A stretch of DNA of 64,000 nt from Gymnothorax reevesii (Eukaryota; Chordata; Actinopteri; Anguilliformes; Muraenidae): contig CM056583.1 in the NCBI GenBank assembly GCA_029721435.1, forward strand, positions 75,023,120 to 75,087,119, in the 5' to 3' direction. Position 1 is the first letter of the stretch, and the number at the start of each line of letters is the position of its first letter. The position numbers and the translations under genes are program-made. Below are positions 24,132 to 34,739 of the stretch, in pieces. The notes beneath the pieces were generated by a model, which made no database searches, was not told the DNA's origin, and saw only the letters and a program-made list of their open reading frames with translations.

Positions 24132-24624
24132 GTGGGAGAAACCTGGCAGTGTTTAGTGAATAGAATAAGTTCTAATGCAGTAAATGGGCATCTCAACTTG
24201 ATCAAACAGCCGTTTTCTGTGAGGTGCCGATCGAGTTTTCCAAGATTGCGTGTCTATTCCAGTTTCCACTTGGTTAGCAAGCGGAGCAGCATTTGTGCAG
24301 AGTTCCGTCAACCCAGAACAAAGATTGCTGTGTCATCATTTAGTACACGTGTCCGTGAGTTTTATTAAGGTAGATTTGGAGTTTAACTTCCAGAGAAGAT
24401 TGTATTATGTCAGAATAATCGCAACTGAAGCAGTTATTTTGTCAGTTAATGTGCACGGCACTTGGTGCAGGGGTGCATTACAACAGATGTTAACAGAGGA
24501 TCTCACACGAGAACCAATCAAAATGGGTACCTTTGAAGGTGTGGTCACAATTCTTGAAAAATCCGCACTTGTATTAGAAGATGGTATTAGCACTGATAGA
24601 TATATAGTTCTGTCAATAAGGTAA
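24132..24624 (+). pseudogene. Unrecognised open frames in the loop of the inverted-arm element
   Basis: Two overlapping plus frames (24132-24368, and 24250-24624 with 124 codons). The longer peptide ends with a region of alternating charged and hydrophobic residues (for example TREPIKMGTFEGVVTILEKS) that reads like real protein rather than noise, but I recognise no domain. Being between inverted arms, it could be the eroded remains of the element's own transposase or captured host sequence. No start context or splice signals decide this. Confidence 0.25.
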
Positions 24625-25765
24625 TATTTCTAAATCTGAAACCAGTTCAGTATATTTGGATTGGAATATTAATTTGGTGATTTGATTGCCACATCGCTTC
24701 AAAAAGGAAAACTCTTTGCACCGCGGTTTGTGAAGACCTGGGACATGAGGGTTTCCTATGGTCATGTTGTTGTTACCATACGTCATGTTGATCGACTGAG
24801 AGGAATTCGTTCTTCTGTAGTTTTTCCAGTTCTGAAATCATTACAAGCACCTTCAATGCTGAGAAATCGCATATCAAGATAAGGTTATGTAAAAAAAATT
24901 AATTATTTCTCATTTGATTAGCATGTGAACAGCTCTGAAATGTATAAGTGCATGAGGTTTGTTCTGTAATTCTATTTGTTATTCATATTAGCCCGGACAA
25001 TTAATTTTGCAGACAGGGAATCGGGTCTGAGGAAAAATATATGACTCAAATCGCCTCTCACATGCTGAAAAAAAAAAGATCCTGAGAACCACTGGAACAG
25101 AACGTTTCCTTGTAATTCAGGTTTTTACTTGATTTCAGCTAATGATTCTGTCTAGAATGAATGCTATTTGTCTTGTTGTTGATTATGGCTGGTAGCTTGA
25201 AAGTGTCAGGAGGTCAATTTAGGCGCTCAAGTGGCTTTCACGTTTGGAGCTTTCAGCAGGACGGACTTAAAGTTAACCAAAATTTTTATTTCGCCATTTT
25301 GTAGCAGAAGTGTTGTTGTATCCAGTAAAAACAAGGACTTTATCAACAGCAGTGTGGCAATTGTGATTTAGAGGGCATGAAAACTATGGAAAATCTGGTT
25401 GTGGAAAATGACATCCATAGCGATTGCATTTCAGGACTCAAGGACTTTTTGCTCAATCAGCTCAAAACTGAAGAGCGTTAAGCAGCAGATATGAAAGATC
25501 ACCGTGATTTAATTTGTTTTAGGGATAAGCGTGCGGTCGCTTGAAAAAAAGCTTCCACATACAGACCCAGTTTTTAGTCGCTTTTCATGGACCGATCTGG
25601 GCTCGACGGTTTCGGTTGTCCAAAAAATCCATTTTTACCCAATCAACCTAAAATTTATATTCCTGTAATCTGTGACCCAAAAGCATTATTTGAGCAAAAT
25701 TTGAAAGTTTTCGATTTTTCTATCTTGCGCAACCCCAATTGATATTTATGCGGAGCCCCTCTAAA

Positions 25766-25870
25766 GAATCTGTGGTGTTGTTCACACTTCATCGATAGCA
25801 AAATGGCAGCCCTAGTTAGGCTGAATGCCTGCTCTCCTTTCTCATATTATGTTACGTTGTTGTAATGTTA
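25766..25870 (+). mobile_element. CR1-like LINE 3' end, right part and tail
   Basis: Continuation of the LINE broken at 22486: it aligns with the tail at 49.06-49.19 kb through GCCCTAGTTAGGCTGAATGCCT (there GCCTAGTTGGGCTGAACGGCCT), then a decayed TTATGTTACG simple tail. Confidence 0.7.
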
Positions 25871-26370
25871 TTAGAAATGACCCGTCTCCATCCCTCAGGG
25901 CATTCCTCAAGCCTTTTTCCATACCAGTCCTCATTGTGCTTGTTGTCTCCTCGGATTTCTGTTCCCCAGTTTCTTTGTTCTAGGCTAGATTGTCTTGTTT
26001 TCACTTTTTTCCGGTTCATGTACTCTTTCGTTTTCTCCTCTCTTCTGGTTTCAGTTCTAGGTAGTAAATCATGTCTCGCTCCATGTCGTCATTTAGTCTC
26101 CCTCCCCAGTGTTTACTGTCTCCCGTCCTCGTCATCTCTGCTCCCTCTCAGGCTGACTCCTTGACTTTAACGCAGGCGCAGGTCCTTCACCACACTCTGC
26201 CCTACCCCCGACTGACACTGTCTGATCCTGGCCTGTCCCTGGCCCATCATCTGCCTTTTTTGTATTCTGTTTGCCATGCGCTGTACCAAGGACTGAACAC
26301 CTCAAATAAAGATCTGGTTTACATTCTCTATGGATCTCACTATTGATTCCTGCCTCCCTGCCACTCTTGA
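25871..26370 (+). mobile_element. LTR-like or retroelement 3' region
   Basis: Pyrimidine-rich plus strand with AATAAA (near 26307) 40-70 bases before a CTCTTGACA end. This is the composition of fish LTRs. No target duplication found, so family and borders are unresolved. Open frames within it are low-complexity artefacts. Confidence 0.3.
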
Positions 26371-26426
26371 CAAATACAGATAAAAAAATAATTTACAAAT
26401 CACTGCTTTCAGTTTTAATTAATTTT

Positions 26427-26744
26427 GGTAACGCTTTACAATACAAGTACAATAATGAACATTCGTTAATGCAATAGTAAGTATTTACTAACAGCTAATT
26501 GCACTAACAGCATCTGGTAATCATTTACAAATGATGTTCATATCAACTAAGGCATTTATTCATACATTGTGGTTTAATAGTTTGAGGTACTGCATAGGTA
26601 TACTAAAAGGATGTTTTCAACTTCACAATAAGGGAAACAGAAAATTAATAAATGGTCAATTACTGTTGCATAATGCTTATTTGGTAATCTAAGTCATTAG
26701 TTACCTGCTAATGAATTATTGTACCCTTATTGTGAAGTGTTCCC
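26427..26744. mobile_element. hAT-like MITE
   Basis: Inverted ends GGTAACGCTTTACAATA and, reverse-complemented, GGGAACACTTCACAATA, with AGTACAATAAT/GGGTACAATAAT continuing inward. Flanks resemble an imperfect 8-bp duplication (TAATTTTG / TTATTTTG depending on the exact border). AT-rich, non-coding. Confidence 0.6.
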
Positions 26745-26759
26745 TTATTTTGAATTTAA

Positions 26760-27430
26760 TATACTGCCCTAATTGTTTTTTTCTGATTTTGGGTGGTACA
26801 TTTGCACAGACTGAATAGCCTAAAGGTCCCCTATCACATAAAGCATATGTAAACACCTCACAGCTATAGCAACGGCAGAAATAGCCGGAGGGGAAGGCAT
26901 AGCGCATTCTTCCTCAGTTGCTGTGATTCGGGATAAAACTGATGTTAATTTATCAATTTTCTCTGTTCATGGGAACAGGGCACATAGCATCGCAGTTACA
27001 GTTTATCTGACTCCTGATTAAACTTATAATATAAAATTTAGTTTTAATCAATCGCGGTTACAATTAAACCACGCGTTTGCATGAATGCGATCTGACTCCA
27101 ATTGATGAATTTAGAGCTCTGTTGTGCATCGGAGTCGTAATTAGTCTATACCCTAAGTCCGCTGGACTATAAATATCTGTACACCAATTCAGTGGAGAAC
27201 TCAAAGCCTGGTGGTTCTATTAAGCCCAGTGGTTTGACATATAAAGTATGACCAGGGACCACTGGGGACCGGAGTGGATGTTTGTTCAGGGACTTCTAAG
27301 TTTGACGCAAAAAAGCATTCAGGGACTGTTTTTCAGTAAAACGCAAAATTTAAAAAAAAGAAAGTGTATAGGGACTCTGAAGTTTAACAACATATTCTCA
27401 CCATATATAATAACAACATAATAACACCAA
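26760..27430. other. Noncoding, nothing recognised
   Basis: Unassigned sequence. A GGGAC motif recurs at irregular spacing at 27255-27375 (GGGACCACTGGGGACC, AGGGACTTC, AGGGACTGTT, AGGGACTCTG), too irregular to call a tandem repeat. Confidence 0.35.
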
Positions 27431-27439
27431 TCGTAGCAA

Positions 27440-28640
27440 TGTAAAACCACCTTGTACCTAGAAAGGAGGTATTTAGAGTCAGAAACACACAACAGAATGC
27501 AATTAACAATTTATTTTGCCAGGCAGGCACAAGCTTATACCATAAAAAAAACCAAATTATACCGTAACATTAAATTTAAAGAAATAAATCAATCATGCCT
27601 GGTGCAGTTACACATACAGATGAAGTATACATGCGGGAAGTTGCCACCATCTTCCTAACCTATTTCGGCTACACATCCTATATAGAAGCCCAGGTGGGAA
27701 GTTGATGGAATCCTTCTATGATGTGTTGAAGTGGGAAGCTGTTTGCAGTCTTCCCTGCATGGTTTATTTCCCTATCTTTCATGCCCCAACTCTAGAATGG
27801 CTTTTATGGAGGGGTCATAAATTATTTGGGTAGCCGAATGAGAACTCCGACCCGACCCTAGAGGAATTTTGAGCAGGGATATTGCCAGAGGGGAAATTTC
27901 CATAAGTATGTTCTTTTCAGTTATTAAGTGAGGGTTTGATACAATTCTAATCCTCTCGAACGGTTTGCCACGAATGTCCGGTACAATACAGAATTATAAG
28001 GATGACCTGTATTAATGTTGTCAATCAGCTCTTATCATACAATATAACAGAGATACACATTATATTTGTAACATTTTAGGTGAAATTAGTATTTTAAATT
28101 TTAAAGGAAAAAAGTCCTTGAAAATTCGCAAATGGGAAGCAATGCGTATTATTTCTCTGGTGTAGCCTCCGAAAAGTCCAGTTGATGGCACTGTGGCATT
28201 GTTCGACACAGATCAAAGTTTCACAAGCTGTTTTAGGGTGAATCGGGGGACACCAGGCACTGACCATTAACCCCGAGGTCTGTGACTGCTCCAGCCATGG
28301 CCCGATAAAGTTGCGTGCCTTTTGGGTCATAAAAACCCTTATTGATATTATCCCACGAACCAGAAATTCCTCTTCCAGGTGTTGGTGCTATTAAGATAGT
28401 GGGGGTAAGTTTACCAGAGTTGTGCGGACATGAGAATGCACACAAGTCATGCATGTAGTGCTCTCTGCATTCCATTGTAGCTTACACATATTTGTCCTTG
28501 CCCATACAAATTTATAATGGTCATCCTTTATCCTAGCACACCATGAGTGTATCAAAAGTGAAAGCTCCTGTTTTGTTTCCATAGTCCGCCTACTAGGAAG
28601 GCAAAATGTGCCTGCCCATGGTCTACGTGCCACCTCCGTT
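27440..28640 (-). mobile_element. Possible minus-strand retroelement remnant
   Basis: On the minus strand, cysteine-rich peptide sequence is spread over three frames at 28094-28633. Further along (27470-27530) there is an AATAAATTG signal followed by TTCTGTTGTGTGTTTCTG, which resembles the end of a retroviral-type LTR. That order (coding, then LTR) would suit the 3' end of an old retroelement. The coding family is not recognisable and I do not assign a protein. Confidence 0.25.
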
Positions 28641-29282
28641 TTGTAAAAGCAATCTCATGCTTCTCCCCTGCTGTCTGTGTGCGATCGACTACTTTAATTT
28701 TTCACTGCTATAGATTTTGGGATGTCAAAGGGTGAGACATGCAGCAGAAACCAGCATAAATGTTTGTATACACTTCCAGCATCAGAAAACAAAAAGAAAA
28801 AATGGTGACAATTTTTTTTACAGCAACAGTGTTCCAGCAAATTCCAGTTTCTCCTCATGGACCAGAGAAAGTATATTATTTTAAGCTGTGAAATAACCCT
28901 GTGGAGAGCAGACACCAGTCCTCCATAATGCAAGGTCATTTCCCACACTGGAGAATGTATTTTAAAGTAATGAGGTTTCTGCAGGTATGAAAGCATCTTG
29001 AAATTCACCAAGAAGAAACAGCAACTGCAAGGTAGAAGGAGTATAGCAGATAAAAAGATACTGGAACACAAGCTTTTCACAGTGAGAAAAACTCCTCCTG
29101 CAAAGATTTTATTGCCATTGCTTTGACAGAGTGAATCTAGCTGGAATCACCTCAGTGACTCCAGTCGTGACAGTTTCTAAGGTTTCATCTGCTCAATATA
29201 ATGGTACCTACAATATCACAGTACTTATCATGATGCAATGGTGAATAATGGACCATGAACAGTATAATAATGTCTGTATACA

Positions 29283-31775
29283 TTTTTTTTTCCTCATCTC
29301 ATCATCTTCCTCTTAATCCGGGGGCCGGGTTGCGGGGGCAGCATCCTAAGCAAAGATGCCCAGACTTCCCTTTCCCTGGACACTTCCTCCAGTTCTCCCG
29401 GGGGCATCCCAAGGCGTTCCCTGGCCAGCCAAGCGACGTAGTCCCTCCAGCGTGTCCTGGGTCTTCCTCGAGGCCTCCTCCCGGTGGGGCATGCCCGGAA
29501 CACCTTCCCAGGAATGCGACCAGAGGGAATCCAATATAGATGCCCGAGCCACCCCAGCTGGCTCCTCTCAACGTGGAGGAGCAGCGGATCTACTCTGAGC
29601 TCCTCCCGGGTGACAGAGCTTCTCACCCTATCTCTAAGGGAGTGCTCTGCCACCCTGCGGAGGAAACCCATTTCAGCCGCTTGTATCCGAGATCTCGTTC
29701 TTTCGGTCATGACCCAAAGTTCCTGACCATAGGTGAGGGTAGGAACGTAGATTGACTGGTAAATTGAGAGCTGAGCTCCTTCTTCACCACAACAGATTGG
29801 TACAATGACCGCATTACTGCTGCCGCTGCACCGATCCGTCTGTCAATCTCACGCTCCATCCTTCCCTCACTCGTGAACAAGACCTCAAGATACATAAACT
29901 CCTCCACTTGAGGCAGGGGCTCTCCTCCAACCCGGAGGGGGCTAGCCACCTTTTTCCGGTCGAGAACCATGGCCTCGGCCTTGGAGGTGCTGATTCTCAT
30001 TCCAGCCGCTTCGCACTTGGCTGCAAACCGCCCCAGTACATGCTAAAGGTCCAGGTTCGAAGGAGCCAACAGAACAACATCATCTGCAAAAAGCAGAGAT
30101 GAGATCCACTGGTCCCCGAACTAGACTCCCTCCGGCCCCTGGCTGCGCCTAAAAATTCTGTCCATAAAAATAATTAACAGAACCGGTGACAAAGGGCAGC
30201 CCTGCCGGAGTCCAACAATGCGAACCATACATGGTCCAGTGTTCCACGACCAGGACGAAAACCGCATTGTCCCTTCTGAAACCGAGGTTCGTCTATCGGC
30301 CGAAGTTTCCTCTCCAGCACCCTGGAATAGACTTTAAACCGGGAGGCTGAGGAGTGTGATCCCCCTTAAAAAGAGGGACCACCACCCCGGTCTGCCAATC
30401 CAGAGGCACTGTCCCCGACTGCCACGCGATGTTGCAAAGGCGTGTCAACTAAGACAGCCCTACAACATCCAGAGACTTGAGGTACTCAGGGCGGATCTCA
30501 TCCACCCCCAGTGCCTTGCCACCAAGGAGCTTCTGAACTACCTCAGTGACTTCAGCCCGAGTGATGGATGAATCAGCCTCTGGGTCCCCAGCCTCTGCTT
30601 CCTCTATGGAAGGTGTGTCAGTGGGATTGAGGAGATCCTCGAAGTATTCCTTCCACCGGCCGACAATATCCCCAGTTGAAGTCAACAGCTCCCCACCTCC
30701 ACTGTAAACAGTGTTGGCAGGGCACTGCTTTCCTCTCCTGAGGCACCGGAGGGTTTGCCAGAACCTCTTCGGGGCAGACCGATAATCCTCCTCCATGGCC
30801 TCCCTGAACTTTTCCCATACCCAAGTTTTTGCTTTTGCCACCGCTGGGGTCGCAGCACGCTTAGCCTGCCGGTACCTGTCAGCTGCCTCAGGAGTCCCAT
30901 GAGTCAACCAAGCTCGATAGGACTCCTTCTTCAGCTTGACGGCATCCCTTACTTCCGGTGTCCACCACCGAGTTCGGGAGTTGCCGCCGCATCAGGCGCC
31001 GGAAACCTTACGGCCACAGCTCCGAGCGGTCGCTTCAACAATGGAGGTGGAGAACATAGTCCATTCAGACTCAATGTCTCCAGCCTCCCTTGGGATCTGG
31101 TCAAAGCTCTCCCGGACGTGAGAGTTGAAAACCCCTCTGACAGAGGGTTCCGCCAGACGTTCCCAACAGACCCTCACAACACGTTTGGGCCTGCCAAGTC
31201 TGTCCAGCTTCCTCCTCCGCCAGTGGATCCAACTCACCACCAGGTGGTGATCAGTGGACAGCTAAGCCCCTCTCTTCACCCGAGTGTCCAAGACATAGGG
31301 CCGAAGATCAGATGACACGACCACAAAGTCGATCATTGACCACCGGCCTTGGGCGTCCTCGTGCCACATGCACTGATGGACGCCCTTATGTTTGAACATG
31401 GTGTTTGTTATGGACAAACTGTGACTAGCACAGAAGTCCAATAACAGAACACCACTCGGGTTCAGATCGGGGAGGCCGTTCCTCCCAATCACGCCCCTCC
31501 AGGTAACTCTGTCGCTACCCACGTGGGCGTTAAAGTTCCTCAGCAGAACGACGAATGGAGTCCAACATGCACCGGAAACAGGTCTGACTTACTGTGGGCA
31601 ATGCGAACCAAGCTCCTGCTCCGGTCATACAGAGACCACACAGCCCTTAGTAGAGGGCCCCGGACTCCATACTCTCGAAGCACCTGCCACAGAATGCCAC
31701 GAGGAACACGAGTGACAGTTCACGGTTCTCCTCCAAAACAGCACCTGTCGCCCACTGCTGCTTTACATTCATAGT
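29283..31775 (-). mobile_element. Rex3 (RTE-clade) LINE, 5'-truncated and rearranged
   Basis: Minus-strand non-LTR retrotransposon. In coding order: a misplaced RT piece (31710-31559); endonuclease remains (31558-31000; NAHVG, STDHHLVVS); a linker (30907-30449; SAPKRFWQTLR, GGKALGVDEIRPEYL); RT (30400-29900) with GVVVPLFKKGD, a gap, then FADDVVL (near 30070-30090) and YLEVLFTSEGRMEREIDRR; and a C-terminal tail (29710-29294; RIQAAEMGFLRRV, RGRPRTRWRDYVAWL). It ends in a short GATG-type tail at 29283-29310. Two 20-base stretches, at 30184 and 30378, match the Rex3 RT primer pair as I remember it from fish cytogenetics. Frameshifts and the RT gap make it inactive. Confidence 0.88.
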
Positions 31776-31782
31776 GACCGTT

Positions 31783-32430
31783 TACACTTGGTTTTAACAT
31801 GGGTTTAATATGATCGGATCGCAAGTGGCCAGGCGTGACACATTGCTGTTTACACTTGGTGTTAAGCCGACTTGTGATCGATTTCTTTGCTTACTACATA
31901 GCGTCCGCTAAGACCTGGTGCGCTGTTAATATGCCATATTACAACAAGCCGTTCCCACCAGACAAAGCTAAGATTTTGACCCCGTTTCACCTTGTTCTTT
32001 GGGCAAGATAATGAGCTTCTGTATGTTTACATAGTTTACATGTTTGGATAATTTCAATTATCGAAATTAACCAGACAGGCACATTTGCAATTTGCAAGAG
32101 CCAGTAGGACAGCACGGTAGAAGTAACTTCACCAGAAAGCACTCGCCTTCACTGCTGATATGATAACCACAAGACCTCGAAGAGCGGTATGATGACGTTT
32201 TTCCCACTACATCCTCGTCAGGGATGCATCAGGATGGACTTGTGTTTACATAACTAAACAAACGTGGTCAGATGCATCCCAAACCACCTCCGCAAGAGGT
32301 TTAAGTGATCAGATCTCAATGCATCTTGGAGCCCATTTACCTTTGTATATACTGTAGCACTGACCACTTGTGATCCGATCACCTAAAACGCAAATTAAAA
32401 CCAACTGTAAGCACAGCCATAGATTTGAAC
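31783..32430. mobile_element. MITE with ~55-bp inverted ends
   Basis: Left end (31785-31840) carries TTTACACTTGGTTTTAAC and GATCGGATCGCAAGTGG; right end (32350-32425), reverse-complemented, carries TTACAGTTGGTTTTAAT and GATCGGATCACAAGTGG. Interior about 500 bp, non-coding. I could not fix the target duplication. The left end abuts the Rex3 element. Confidence 0.65.
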
Positions 32431-33700
32431 CTTGCTTGCACAGAACGAGGGCAAAGGAGACTAAAATGAGGCTGCTTAGCGTGCAAATGATGTGCACCCG
32501 GACTGCGCATGCAAACATGAGTACACAATGTACAAGGAAAATGAAAACTCAAAAACAGCTTCCACAGTCTTTGTAACTAAAGCATGTGGCTGTTGAACTA
32601 GGGCTAGGCATTACTGCATTTAGACAAAGTGGCTTTTGCTTTAATCGCAGTATATTCTCTGCTTTGAGACCACGCTTATTTGACATGAATCATATTTCAA
32701 GCCCTCAACTCACATGAAATGCATGTCTCGTTTTTGTATGATGAATTCTACACTAAAATGCAAAGATAGGGTGTGATAAAGTGATCTTACCGCTTCTTTG
32801 GCAGAGAAAATAAGCCCCGGATATAAATCAGCTACAACAACCCGCATCCAAATAGATAAGGATTGATTACTGCAGAAAGAGTCCAGCACAGAAAAACCAT
32901 AAGATGGATAAGCCTGAACTGAAGAATATGGGTCAGTGTACACCTTACGTATGGAATATAATGTTCTATTTAGTCTGATTGGTGAGCAGAGCAGAGCAAC
33001 TCTCATTATCTTTCCCAGGTGCAGATCCTGGATTCTGGCAGAGCAGAAATAAGCAAACACACTTGATGAAAGGCAGGACCCTGGACAGAGCAGACTCTCT
33101 CCCACCCGCAGGGTGTGCAACCAACTCAGGTTCTCCACATGCACTAATCTGCATGACTTTGGGGTGAAACTAGAATATTTGGACACAAACATAAAAGAAT
33201 AACTCCACACAGAGCAGTCCCAAGACTCAATCCCAGGGCTCTAGATATTCTCATCCTGACTCCTTACATAGTGCCGCTCTCTGCCCAAACATGAATATAT
33301 GACATAGCCGCTGTCTTTTTGCTTTGTTTTTTGACTGCATTGATGAACAATATTGAGGAAAGGGAATCATCTTTTGATGAATTTATTACATTGGTCCGAG
33401 ATTGGGATAGAGGTAAGGTATTGGGATTGAGAAAAAGGAAGTTTCAGTTTCGTGAACATATTACGTTGATCCAAGACTGGGATGGCAAGTGAGGTATTTT
33501 TTTTTGGTTGATGCATGTTTGGGGCAGGGACACACTGGACACACTTGCAATAAGGAAGGTCAGGGTTTGAGCCTTGCCTGAGCTGGACCACTCTGCTTTT
33601 GGCACAGTGTCAAACAACGGGATTAGTTACAGGGAACTGTCATTTATTGTATTGGTCGAGATACGGAGACTGTTAAAGTCAAACAGTTAAGCGATGTCTC
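32431..33700. other. Noncoding, weak repeat traces
   Basis: Contains a 166-codon minus open frame (32710-33210) without any recognisable domain, and a stretch at 33540-33590 resembling the B-box part of a tRNA-derived SINE (GAAGGTCAGGGTTTGAGCC). Otherwise unassigned. Confidence 0.3.
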
Positions 33701-33745
33701 ATTTTTCAGATTTTTTCAAAAATCCCCCCCCCCCATCATTTACTT

Positions 33746-33990
33746 AAAGGGGACCTATTTTGCAATATTTACAAGGTCATATTTTGATCTTGGACTCCCC
33801 TAGAGTACTCCAGATCATTCCAAAGTCCAAAACAGGGTCCTTATTTAGCTCATACTGCCTTCCTCAAAAAACCCCATTTGGAGTCCATTGTAGTTTCTGC
33901 CTGAAATGCCTCATTGGAGTGGCTCTTCCGCTATGGCCCTCATTCCCCGTGTGCCCACTTACTTCTGACTGGCCAGCTGGCCAGCTTTAT
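33746..33990. mobile_element. MITE fragment
   Basis: Starts TTAAAGGGGACCTATTTTGC, the terminus of a MITE I remember from many fish genomes. The right end is replaced by the unclassified repeat beginning near 33990. Confidence 0.5.
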
Positions 33991-34165
33991 CACTAACCCA
34001 TATTTACATTGTATATTTTTACTAACTTACTAACATGCACTCGGGATTGTACAGCTGCACATACTAATTTACTAACGATCTCTCAGCAGTCGCCCAATTC
34101 TAATCTCCGCCTCCTTGCCTATCCCTAATTATCTCTGCTGCAGTTTTCTGTGAATCTACACTAAT
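33990..34165 (+). repeat. Unclassified interspersed repeat, plus copy
   Basis: Plus-strand partner of 3000-3215 (shared TACTAACTTACTAA, CTCTCAGCA, TCTAATCTCCGCCTC, TCTCTGCTGC). Confidence 0.65.
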
Positions 34166-34244
34166 ACTTTATGCTTTCCTTTTCTTTAATCTATACACTT
34201 TAGTACTCCTTGACCAGTGCTGTTGTTTTGTACATAGGTTTGTC

Positions 34245-34735
34245 TTGTGATCCCTGTCTGCGTTTTGGCTTTTGCCAGATTCATGTAATTAGTTTATTCC
34301 TCCTGTGTCACTCCTGATTATTGTATCATTGATTGCACCTGTTTCTCCCTGGTCATGTGTTCGCCCCGGATGTGTATATAAGATGTCAGTTTCATGCACT
34401 TCCTTTGTCAGATCGTTCTTCCTAGTTTCCTGTGCCACATTTGTTTTCCTCCTCGATTCATAGTGATTTATCTTTCTGACTGGACCGCCTTACTATGAGC
34501 TTTGCCTATTCCCTGTATTGTACCGCATTCTTGTTTATTGACCTCTTTTTGCCTGACTACGGATTTTGTGCTTGGTGCCCTGGTTTTGACTCTGGATTAC
34601 GCCCATTGGAATTTGTTTTTGGATTGCAGACATTGTACTGTTGCCAGCTCTGGTTGGGGGGTTTCCCCCTTCAGAAATAAAGCCTCCTTTTTGCATTTAT
34701 CTGGTTTTCGCTATTGGTTCATTTCGTAAATCACA
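34245..34735 (+). mobile_element. LTR-like segment, probable solo LTR
   Basis: Architecture of a retroelement LTR: a TATA core GTGTATATAAGATG at about 34372-34385, pyrimidine-rich R/U5-like sequence, and AATAAA at 34675-34680 followed by about 55 bases to a CA terminus. Exact ends and target duplication not resolved. Confidence 0.5.
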
Positions 34736-34739
34736 TCAG

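Larger units (their letters stand above)
22721..25762. mobile_element. 3-kb element with ~645-bp inverted arms
   Basis: Left arm 22721-23795 (interrupted by a 416-bp solo LTR) and right arm about 25120-25762 are inverted copies. Landmarks present in both: GAGGGGCTCCGC at the tips, TTTCAAATTTTGCT, GAGCCCAGATCGGTCCA, GACTAAAAACTGGGTCTG, TTTCCATAGTTTTCATGCCC, CACAATTGCC, and AAAATGGCGAAATAAAA. The loop is about 1.3 kb. Flanks are TTAA on the left and TAAA on the right, suggesting a TTAA target with one later change. Removing it restores an uninterrupted CR1-like LINE, so it is a genuine insertion. Superfamily not identified. Confidence 0.8.

Noticed and set aside
25865..26346. Two plus open frames of 91 and 99 codons
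   Set aside because: Low-complexity Ser/Leu/Pro composition in an LTR-like pyrimidine tract; no gene evidence.
27255..27375. Tandem repeat or CRISPR-like spacing of GGGAC motifs
   Set aside because: Spacing and flanking sequence are irregular; no direct repeats of consistent length. Nothing resembling a CRISPR array exists in the window.
28694..29080. 128-codon minus open frame rich in Phe, Leu and Cys
   Set aside because: Composition follows the A/T-rich strand and there is no domain or conserved motif.
29255..31774. Many plus-strand open frames of 60-186 codons
   Set aside because: They are antisense shadows of the minus-strand Rex3 LINE, whose GC-rich codons keep the opposite strand open.
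32710..33210. 166-codon minus open frame, the longest outside transposons
   Set aside because: No recognisable domain or family pattern, no promoter or splice signals, and neighbouring frames are also open in part. Kept only as a note.
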